This document shows positions 25,886 through 33,554 of a DNA stretch of 33,554 bases, in pieces; positions within the stretch are counted from its first letter, which is position 1, and every line of letters starts with the position of its first letter. Position numbers and translations under genes: made by a program. Source of the stretch: Pseudomonadales bacterium (GTDB taxonomy: Bacteria > Pseudomonadota > Gammaproteobacteria > Pseudomonadales > Pseudohongiellaceae); NCBI GenBank assembly GCA_022827425.1, contig JAJDSZ010000083.1, positions 1-33,554 on the forward strand, read 5' to 3'. A model generated the notes under the pieces. That model had not been told where the DNA came from. It was given only the letters and a program-made list of their open reading frames with translations, and did not search any database.

Positions 25886-26360
25886 ATGCAGGCGCAGCCG
25901 GCCAATCCCGCCCGGCGCAATCTGCTCAAGGGCGCCGGGCTTGTCGGCGCCGCGGCGCTCGGCGGTGGCGGAACGCTGATTGCCCAGTAGGGCGCGGCGC
26001 CTGCTCTGCCCCAGGTCCGGGAAGCCCTGGAGACCCTCACAGCGGCGCAAGTCGAAACCTTGGAAACTCTCTGCGACCTGCTCATCCCCTTCCGACGAAA
26101 ACGGCCCCGGCGCCCGGGAGGCAAGGGCCGCCCGCTATCACGATAACGAACTGCGCATCGCCCGCTTTGCCCAGGACAGGATGGAGCAGTGGTACCGCGA
26201 AGCCGGCGCCACCCACATCATCCGCTCGGGGCTTGGCAATGCCATGGGAGCTTCCACCCATGCCTACGGCGGCGCCCGCAATCCCACCCTCACCGCCCAG
26301 GCCCTGGCCTGGCGCACCGCGGACTATCTGGCGAACAACTTTCAATCAGTCGCCGATTGA
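25886..26360 (+). pseudogene. Decayed remnant of a gluconate-2-dehydrogenase subunit 3 / GMC oxidoreductase pair
   Basis: The frame opens with a twin-arginine signal, RRNLLKGAGLVGAAALGG. A TAG at 25988 interrupts it directly after GGGGTLIAQ. The same frame resumes with EALETLTAAQVETLETLCDL, typical of gluconate 2-dehydrogenase subunit 3. Near 26090 the reading shifts to another frame, where DENGPGAREARAARY continues the same family. The text then jumps to NAMGASTHAYGGARNPTLTA, which resembles the C-terminus of GMC-type FAD oxidoreductases, the usual partner of that subunit. This indicates a two-gene operon collapsed by deletion, with a stop and a frameshift on top. It cannot make a working enzyme. 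Confidence 0.7.
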
Positions 26361-26648
26361 CTTTCAAATGCGTGAACTCCGGCATGCAATCGGCCGAACC
26401 AATCCTCAATCCGGTAAGCGCGGCGGGCGGTCGGCGCCTGGGAGCATGGGATGGCGCGCCATGTTCATCTGCATGACAAGGAAAGTGCAGTAGCCATTGA
26501 TGCCGGCCAGGGAGTTGACTGCACGCAAGCCAAAAGGTTAAATACGGCCCCTCCACAAGTGCCTCGCCCAGGTAATTCAAGAAGTCGAGACCGGGGTTTG
26601 GCGGAGTCATAACTTTCGCGCCAGGGAGATGGCATGCAAGAAGTCTAA

Positions 26649-26675
26649 GGAAGCTCTGATCAAGTCAGAGCTTCC
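26649..26675. repeat. Palindrome resembling an insertion-sequence end
   Basis: GGAAGCTCTGA and TCAGAGCTTCC are perfect 11-bp arms around TCAAG. The first 18 bases, GGAAGCTCTGATCAAGTC, match the inverted sequence at 27632-27652 at nearly every position. The two could be the terminal repeats of a decayed IS of about 1 kb. Confidence 0.5.
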
Positions 26676-26802
26676 CTGCGGCACAAGGATGTGTCGCCGA
26701 ATCCGATGGGTGAAGGCAAGCGATTTCGAAGCGCGGCTTCGAGCGCGGCCGCAACGGTACGGAGCTATGCTCCGTGACTGGAGCAAGCCATTGAATTCGC
26801 AA

Positions 26803-26830
26803 GCAAAACAAAACCACGCTTTTGTTTTGC
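26803..26830. terminator. Hairpin with A/T-rich 11-bp arms
   Basis: GCAAAACAAAA and TTTTGTTTTGC pair perfectly around CCACGC. It is A/T-rich and therefore weaker than a standard terminator. It lies 46 bp upstream of tRNA-Phe and next to a second hairpin. Confidence 0.45.
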
Positions 26831-26836
26831 GATAAT

Positions 26837-26862
26837 GAAAAACTCCAGGGAGGGAGTTTTTC
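26837..26862 (+). terminator. Hairpin with U run directly upstream of tRNA-Phe
   Basis: GAAAAACTCC and GGAGTTTTTC pair over 10 bp around AGGGAG, with the T run inside the 3' arm. It could terminate upstream transcription, or act on the minus strand where the same symmetry gives a T run. It lies 14 bp before the tRNA. Confidence 0.5.
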
Positions 26863-26876
26863 AGAGAATACCTAAT

Positions 26877-26952
<76 letters not shown>

Positions 26953-27194
26953 GACCTGCCCGCGCGCACCCTGAAGGCGTCAAGCTGACGGGGAATACTG
27001 GCCACGCGCTCCGACACCGACCCGTCCGACCCCGACATCGCGGCCGTGCCGGTCGGGATGCTGGCTTGGCTGCTCGATTTCTAGTCGTGGCCATCGCAAC
27101 GGCATCCCGCTTCCCAATGCCAATGAAAACTCCGCCGCAATGATCGATCCAGGGATTGCCAGTATCACGCAAAGAGTTCGGTCAAACCCAAGTG
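26953..27194. other. Stretch between tRNA-Phe and transposase remnant, no gene recognised
   Basis: No supported gene and no second copy of the tRNA 3' end. The minus strand may hold the far-decayed continuation of the IS5-type transposase (a GSIIAAEFSLAL piece is faintly similar to that family), but it is too weak to call. Confidence 0.35.
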
Positions 27195-27579
27195 AGAGAG
27201 GATGCTCCTCGAAGACTGAATCTTATGGAAGCCCGCATTTTGACCAGTGGTTGCGTAAACCGCGCCGCGGCATCGTCTCGTCCGGCAGCGGACCCGTTAG
27301 GCGCAAACCCGCGAAACGCCGAACCGACTCCACCTCTTACGGCAGGTCCTCCATCCCCGGATCACCCGGGTTGTATAACAACTGCACGCAATGCACCCGC
27401 AGCATCGTGCCCAGCGGCTACGGACGCCGGTCGCAGCCCGGCTTCGGATAGAACGGCTCGATGCGACGCTCGAACGCTTCCCAGGGAATCAATCCGTTCA
27501 TCTTCTCCAGAAACCGCTCCCGACGAGTCGTACGCTTCTTCCCGTCTTGCTCCAACTCCGCAAATGTCATTTGACCCAT
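27195..27579 (-). pseudogene. IS5-family transposase remnant, N-terminal part with internal stops
   Basis: It starts at an ATG at 27579 with GGAG about 6 nt upstream. MGQMTFAELEQDGKKRTTRR, RFLEKMNGLIPWEAFERRIE and PFYPKPGCDRRP follow the N-terminus of IS5-group transposases step by step. A stop interrupts where the family has a P-V-G-x-x-x-M-L-R segment; the frame then continues with GTMLRVHCVQLLYNPGDPGMEDLP, a second stop, RRFAGLRLTGPLPDETMPRRGLRNHW and a third stop. The catalytic C-terminal DDE region is missing or unreadable. The element is therefore dead. A matching inverted end lies at 27632-27652, just upstream of the start, as expected for the 5' end of such an element. Confidence 0.8.
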
Positions 27580-27631
27580 GACCACTCCAGAACCTGACAG
27601 GTCACAGCCCGATCATCGGCGGTAGGAGTAG

Positions 27632-27652
27632 GGGACTTAATCAGAGCTTCTC
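27632..27652 (-). repeat. Candidate terminal inverted repeat of the IS5-type remnant
   Basis: On the minus strand it reads GAGAAGCTCTGATTAAGTCC, some 53 bp ahead of the transposase start. It resembles GGAAGCTCTGATCAAGTC at 26649 in the opposite orientation. If these are the two ends, the element spans about 1.0 kb and encloses tRNA-Phe. Confidence 0.5.
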
Positions 27653-27699
27653 TGGGCTTCGGCTCATTCGCGGCGAACACTATCGTCGCGGCACGATCA

Positions 27700-27731
27700 A
27701 AAGGCCAGCCGCCTCGCAGCGGCTGGCCTTT
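27700..27731. terminator. Strong bidirectional terminator upstream of purE
   Basis: AAAGGCCAGCCGC and GCGGCTGGCCTTT form a perfect 13-bp stem with loop CTCGCA. The stem ends in A/T on both sides, so it can terminate in either direction. It separates the decayed zone from the purE operon. Confidence 0.8.
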
Positions 27732-27845
27732 GCTTTGCGCATCTTTCACTTCCAGACAAAATGATTGCTGTCGGAAAAGGATCGAGCTTGCACAGAGCCT
27801 GCTACTAGGTTAGTTTCCCCCGTTTCTGGCAGGAGATTGGGGTTG

Positions 27846-28342
27846 ATGAGTTTGCCTTTTGTCGCGATTTTGATGGGGTCCAAATCAGATCTTGAAGCCA
27901 TGCGGGCCGGGGCCGATGTGCTGAAGAAATTCGGCATCCGCTACGAAATCAAGATCAGTTCGGCGCATCGTACGCCGGAAGCGACCAGGGAATACGTGGA
28001 AGCCGCCGTGGAGCGCGGCTGCCAGGTCTTTATCGCCGGCGCCGGCCTCGCCGCGCATCTTGCCGGCGCCATTGCCGCCCATACCACCAGGCCCGTCATC
28101 GGCGTGCCCATGGACGCCGGACCCCTGCAGGGGATGGACTCCCTGCTATCCACGGTGCAAATGCCCTCGGGGGTGCCGGTGGCTTCCGTGGCCATCGGCA
28201 GGACCGGCGCCAAAAATGCCGCCTATCTTGCGGCGCAGATTCTGGCCCTGGCCGATACCGCGCTTGCGGGCCGGGTCGCCGCCGACCGCAAGGCCGATGC
28301 CGACAGAGTGCAGGCCCAGGACCGGGAGTTGCAGGCACAGCA

Positions 28343-28346
<4 letters not shown>
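27846..28346 (+). CDS. purE: N5-carboxyaminoimidazole ribonucleotide mutase
   Basis: 166 residues from the ATG at 27846, with AGGAGA about 10 nt upstream. It converts N5-CAIR to CAIR in purine synthesis, in the cytoplasm. The N-terminal [10 protein letters not shown] is the phosphate-binding motif; [14 protein letters not shown] carries the catalytic His; [20 protein letters not shown] and [20 protein letters not shown] complete the class I active site. A charged tail of some 20 residues extends beyond the conserved part. Its stop overlaps the start of tsaC. The usual partner purK is not in the window. Confidence 0.95.
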
Positions 28347-30652
<2,306 letters not shown>

Positions 30653-30674
30653 CTGGGCTTGGGAGGTTCCCGGG

Positions 30675-30710
30675 GAGATTCTGCGACTTCGCTTCGCACA
30701 GAATGACGGG
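30675..30710 (+). repeat. Interspersed palindromic repeat, copy B
   Basis: GAGATTCTGCGACTTCGCTTCG followed by CACAGAATGACGGG. It shares both ends with copy A at 6327 and is inverted relative to copy C. It lies 22 bp after the aroE stop. Confidence 0.8.
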
Positions 30711-30734
30711 TAGTTTGAGTTGCGCGGCTTCAGC

Positions 30735-30764
30735 CTGTCATTCTGCGCGAAGTCGCAGAATCTC
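30735..30764 (-). repeat. Interspersed palindromic repeat, copy C, inverted
   Basis: On the minus strand it reads GAGATTCTGCGACTTCGCGC then AGAATGACAGG. With copy B it forms a long fold-back of about 30-base arms and a 24-base gap between two convergent transcription units, where it may stop transcription from both sides. Confidence 0.8.
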
Positions 30765-30806
30765 ATGCAGAATGCTTCGTTTCCTGGAGAAACACCCTGT
30801 TCGGTT

Positions 30807-31208
30807 TCAATGGGCTTCCTCTTCCCCATGTTCGCCGCCCGTGCCATGCACTTCCGCCGGCGTCAGCGCCACGGCGTCGCGGTCGTGACCCATGTAGTCG
30901 AAACGCGCTTCGGTGGTGTAATCGCCTTCCACCGCCATGAAGGCGATCAGGATCAACAACACCCCCGGGGGGCCGAGAATGGTCAGCACCAGGGCCAGCC
31001 GCTCCCAGAGAGCATGCATGAAGATGGCGATGATGAAGCCGGCCTTCACCAGCATGAAAACGATGACCAGGGTCCAGCGCATGGCGCCCTGCACGTCGAA
31101 ATAGTCCACCGCGTAGGAAGCGGCGCTGACCACGAACAGCAGAATCCAGATCTGGTAATAGATGCCCAGCGGATGCTGTTGTCCCGCGGTGTCCGATGAT
31201 GATGCCAT
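30807..31208 (-). CDS. Cytochrome c oxidase subunit IV-like protein
   Basis: 133 residues from the ATG at 31208, with AGAGGAG upstream. A small inner-membrane protein with three helices at about 17-35, 44-64 and 73-93 (IWILLFVVSAASYAVDYF, TLVIVFMLVKAGFIIAIFMH, LVLTILGPPGVLLILIAFMA), the layout of prokaryotic caa3-type subunit IV. The C-terminus is acidic and His-rich (HGTGGEHGEEEAH). It is the last gene of the oxidase operon in the window, 12 bp after the first subunit III-like gene. Confidence 0.85.
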   Translation of the reverse strand: MASSSDTAGQQHPLGIYYQIWILLFVVSAASYAVDYFDVQGAMRWTLVIVFMLVKAGFIIAIFMHALWERLALVLTILGPPGVLLILIAFMAVEGDYTTEARFDYMGHDRDAVALTPAEVHGTGGEHGEEEAH

Positions 31209-31220
31209 TGCCGTCTCCTC

Positions 31221-31901
31221 TTACAGCAGATAGAAGAATGCGAAGATGAATACCCACACGAGGTCGACGAAGTGCCAGTAGAGCCCTGCGATTTCGACGA
31301 TCTCGAAACCTTTCTTGTCGTAGTAGCCCGCCCAGATGCGCCGGGCCACCCATAACAGGTAGATCACCCCGGCCGATACGTGCAGGCCATGGAATCCCGT
31401 GACCATGAAGAACACCGAGCCGAACTGCGGCGCGCCGAAGGGGTTGCCCCAGGGCCGCACGCCTTCTTCCACAATCAGCTTGGACCATTCGTAGGCCTGC
31501 ATGCCGACGAAGGTGGCGCCGAAAAAGGCGGTCGCGCAGATGAACATGATGGTCCTGAATTTGTCCCTGCGATAACCGTAGTTCACCGCCAGCGCCATGG
31601 TGCCCGAACTCGTGATCAGCACGAAGGTCATGATCGCGATCAGAATCAGGGGAATGGGCGCGCCGCCGAAACTCAGGGCGAAAATCTCGCTCTGGGGCGG
31701 CCAGGGCTGGGTGGTGGTCATGCGGACATTCAGGTAGCCCGTCAGGAAGCAGGTGAATATGAAGGTATCGCTGACCAGGAAGATCCACATCATGGCCTTG
31801 CCCCAGGGCACATGATAGGTCTGTTTGTCCGCCGCCCAGTCGTCGACCAGTCCCGTTACCCCGTCCGAGGGGGCGATGCTTGTTGCAGCAGCTTCACTCA
31901 T
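31221..31901 (-). CDS. ctaE: Heme-copper oxidase subunit III, first of two
   Basis: 226 residues. Inner-membrane subunit III of a cytochrome c oxidase, with about five helices. It includes KAMMWIFLVSDTFIFTCFLT, FMVTGFHGLHVSAGVIYLLW and the terminal GLYWHFVDLVWVFIFAFFYL, which are family signatures, and the conserved Glu at QAYEW. It lies 22 bp after a second, different subunit III gene, so the operon has two. It probably supports the stability and proton uptake of the catalytic subunit I. Confidence 0.92.
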   Translation of the reverse strand: MSEAAATSIAPSDGVTGLVDDWAADKQTYHVPWGKAMMWIFLVSDTFIFTCFLTGYLNVRMTTTQPWPPQSEIFALSFGGAPIPLILIAIMTFVLITSSGTMALAVNYGYRRDKFRTIMFICATAFFGATFVGMQAYEWSKLIVEEGVRPWGNPFGAPQFGSVFFMVTGFHGLHVSAGVIYLLWVARRIWAGYYDKKGFEIVEIAGLYWHFVDLVWVFIFAFFYLL

Positions 31902-31923
31902 GCTTGGTTATTCCCGTTGCTTG

Positions 31924-32538
31924 TCAGGTATTGGAAAGAATCGCGAACATCACCAGCCACACCACCAGCAGGAAGTGCCAGTAGAGCGTGCACAACTCGA
32001 TGCTCAGCCGCAGGTCCTTGGGTTCGCTTCCCGAGGCGAGCTTGAGCGAGGTGTTTCCCCAGACCCCCAGGCCGCCGAGCAGGTGTATGGCGTGGATGCC
32101 GGTGAGCAGGTAATAGAACGAAGCGGCGGGATTCGGCGTCAAATACACTCCCGAGTCCTGCAAACCGCCCCACACGAGCAATTGCCCGACGATAAAGCCC
32201 AGGGCGAGCAGACCCCCGGCCAGAAAAAGGGCGAATACATTGCGGGACTCGCCCCGCCCCACCTTGTTCCGCGCAAGCTGGAAGGCCACGCTGCCGAGCA
32301 GGAGCACGCCGGTGTTGAGCCACAATTGCCCGGGCTCGGCCAGCGGGCGCCAGTCGGGCAACTCCATGCGGATGAAATAGCTGACGGTGAACAGGCTGAA
32401 GATGATCGTGGCAACGATCAGGAAAAAGCCCAGCGCCACCTTCTCCGCCGCGGAGTCGAAGGCGCCCTCGGGCTTGAGCCCGCCGATGATGCCCTTGCGT
32501 TCCCAAGGCTTGTCGGCCAGATGCTTGAGGGATTTCAC
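31924..32538 (-). CDS. Heme-copper oxidase subunit III-like protein, second of two
   Basis: 204 residues from a GTG at 32538 that overlaps the subunit I stop (GTGA). There are five helices, with YYLLTGIHAIHLLGGLGVWG and the ending ELCTLYWHFLLVVWLVMFAI of subunit III. It lacks the Trp-rich N-terminal segment of its neighbour and starts with a soluble piece, LADKPWERKGIIGGLKPEGA. The two subunit III proteins share only the core signatures, so they are old paralogues. Translational coupling with subunit I suggests it is the constant partner. Confidence 0.88.
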   Translation of the reverse strand: MKSLKHLADKPWERKGIIGGLKPEGAFDSAAEKVALGFFLIVATIIFSLFTVSYFIRMELPDWRPLAEPGQLWLNTGVLLLGSVAFQLARNKVGRGESRNVFALFLAGGLLALGFIVGQLLVWGGLQDSGVYLTPNPAASFYYLLTGIHAIHLLGGLGVWGNTSLKLASGSEPKDLRLSIELCTLYWHFLLVVWLVMFAILSNT

Positions 32539-33554
32539 AGGTCAGCCTTGGACTGGTCGTGGTCCGGGTCGAAATGTTCTTCATCCACCGTGGGCTCGAC
32601 GCTTTCCGGGGTGTTCTGGGGGATGAAATCCTCATGGGCGCCGGGGACGCTGTAGTCATAGGCCCAGCGGTACACCGTGGGTAGCTTGTCGCCCCAGTTG
32701 CCGTGAATCGGCGGCGTGTCCGGAGTCTGCCATTCCAGGGTATTGGCGCCCCAGGGGTTGGGGTCGGCCTTTTCGCCCTTGCGCAGGCTCCAGAACACAT
32801 TGATGAAGAACAGCAACTGGGAAATCCCGACGAACAATGCGGCGATGGTGATGGCAGTATTGGCGTCCTGGGTGGCTGGCGCCATGAATTCGGTGGTCCC
32901 CAGGGCGTAATAGCGCCGCGGCACACCGTGAATGCCGAGATAGTGCATCGGCAGGTAGATGGCGTAGGTGCCGAGGAAGGTGCACCAGAAATGCAGCTTG
33001 GCCATGCCTTCGTGGTACATGCGGCCCGACATCTTCGGGAACCAGTGATACAGCGCCGCGAACAGCACCAGGATCGGCGACACGCCCATCACCATGTGGA
33101 AATGCGCGACCACGAAATAGGTGTCGGACAGGGGCAGGTCGATGACCACATTGCCCAGGAACAGGCCGGTCAGTCCGCCGTGAATGAAGGTGAAGATGAA
33201 GCCGATGGCGAAATACATCGGCGCGTTCATGCGGATGTCGCCTTCCCACAGCGTCAGCACCCAGTTGTAGACCTTGAGCGCCGTCGGCACCGCGATGATC
33301 AGCGTGGTGGTGGCGAAGAAGAAGCCGAAGTAGGGGTGCATGCCGCTGACATACATGTGATGCGCCCAGACGATGAAGCTGAGCAGGCCGATGGCGATGA
33401 TCGCCCAGACCATCATGCGATAGCCGAAGATGTTCTTGCGGGCGTGGGTGCTGAGCACGTCCGAAACGAGGCCGAAAGCCGGCAGCGCCACGATATACAC
33501 TTCCGGGTGGCCGAAGAACCAGAACAGGTGCTGGAACAGGATCGGGCTGCCGCC
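32535..33554 (-). CDS. ctaD: Cytochrome c oxidase subunit I, C-terminal 339 residues (5' end outside window)
   Basis: The catalytic subunit that reduces O2 to water and pumps protons. The frame is open from the window edge and begins GGSPILFQHLFWFFGHPEVY; the latter holds the CuB His and the cross-linked Tyr region. It continues with FIVWAHHMYVSGM (the CuB His-His pair), FFFATTTLIIAVPTALKVYN with the K-channel Thr, and YFVVAHFHMVMG with the heme ligands. The C-terminal 80 residues are soluble and acidic, ending DPDHDQSKADL. This is an A-type (aa3/caa3) oxidase. The start and subunit II must lie beyond 33554. Confidence 0.97.
   Translation of the reverse strand, partial: GGSPILFQHLFWFFGHPEVYIVALPAFGLVSDVLSTHARKNIFGYRMMVWAIIAIGLLSFIVWAHHMYVSGMHPYFGFFFATTTLIIAVPTALKVYNWVLTLWEGDIRMNAPMYFAIGFIFTFIHGGLTGLFLGNVVIDLPLSDTYFVVAHFHMVMGVSPILVLFAALYHWFPKMSGRMYHEGMAKLHFWCTFLGTYAIYLPMHYLGIHGVPRRYYALGTTEFMAPATQDANTAITIAALFVGISQLLFFINVFWSLRKGEKADPNPWGANTLEWQTPDTPPIHGNWGDKLPTVYRWAYDYSVPGAHEDFIPQNTPESVEPTVDEEHFDPDHDQSKADL

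Larger units (their letters stand above)
26361..26876. other. Gene-poor stretch upstream of tRNA-Phe
   Basis: No intact gene. Between about 26450 and 26610 the minus strand shows protein-like pieces in different frames (FLNYLGEALVEGPYLTFWL, then RAVNSLAGINGY), perhaps another broken gene, but I cannot name it. The remainder holds an IS-end-like palindrome (26649-26675), a small GGAGC/GCTCC hairpin and two strong hairpins described separately. Confidence 0.4.

Noticed and set aside
26290..26610. 106-codon minus-strand frame before the tRNA
   Set aside because: Protein-like pieces occur, but in more than one frame; no family could be named and no start is supported.

Overview
The window looks like a GC-rich gammaproteobacterial chromosome, probably marine. 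The purE-tsaC-hemF-aroE run, a caa3-type cytochrome oxidase operon, a TonB-dependent receptor and a KorAB 2-oxoacid oxidoreductase all fit that group. I cannot assign a genus from sequence alone.

Layout. 1-3261 (minus): the start of a TonB-dependent receptor gene, preceded by a secreted parallel beta-helix partner protein. 3844-6162 (plus): a YyaL/DUF255 thioredoxin-fold protein with an added DsbD-like C-terminal domain. 6327-6376: an interspersed palindromic repeat ending in a run of twelve G. 6438-9307 (plus): korA-korB. 9314-25237: a biosynthetic cluster for a ribosomally made, modified peptide (RiPP). 25287-27731: a small DUF385-like gene, then a decayed zone with a Tat/dehydrogenase pseudogene, an IS5-type transposase remnant, tRNA-Phe and several hairpins. 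27846-30652 (plus): purE, tsaC, hemF, aroE. 30675-30764: two inverted copies of the interspersed repeat. 30807-33554 (minus): cytochrome oxidase genes, with subunit I cut by the window edge, two different subunit III genes and subunit IV.

The central system is the RiPP cluster. An 83-residue precursor has a nitrile-hydratase-like (NHLP) leader that ends in Ala-Gly, followed by a predicted core of only five residues, Leu-Ser-Cys-Cys-Met. Export and leader removal are encoded on the opposite strand by an unusually short HlyD-like protein, a C39-peptidase ABC transporter and a second NHLM-type ABC transporter. A secreted Calx-beta-type protein follows them. Modification genes are an E1-like/YcaO fusion cyclodehydratase, a 373-residue protein I do not recognise, two related SAM methyltransferases, and an AlkB-type di-iron membrane monooxygenase. 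The monooxygenase is fused to a region resembling the C-terminal half of the glutamine synthetase adenylyltransferase GlnE, with its nucleotidyltransferase motif lost. The monooxygenase and YcaO genes overlap (TAATG), which ties the fusion to the pathway.

The likely route, by inference, is this: the YcaO fusion binds the leader and cyclises Cys/Ser of the core; the methyltransferases, the AlkB-like enzyme and perhaps the unknown protein tailor it; the C39 transporter cleaves after Ala-Gly and exports a very small product. The tiny core and the AlkB-GlnE-like fusion are the points that look undescribed.
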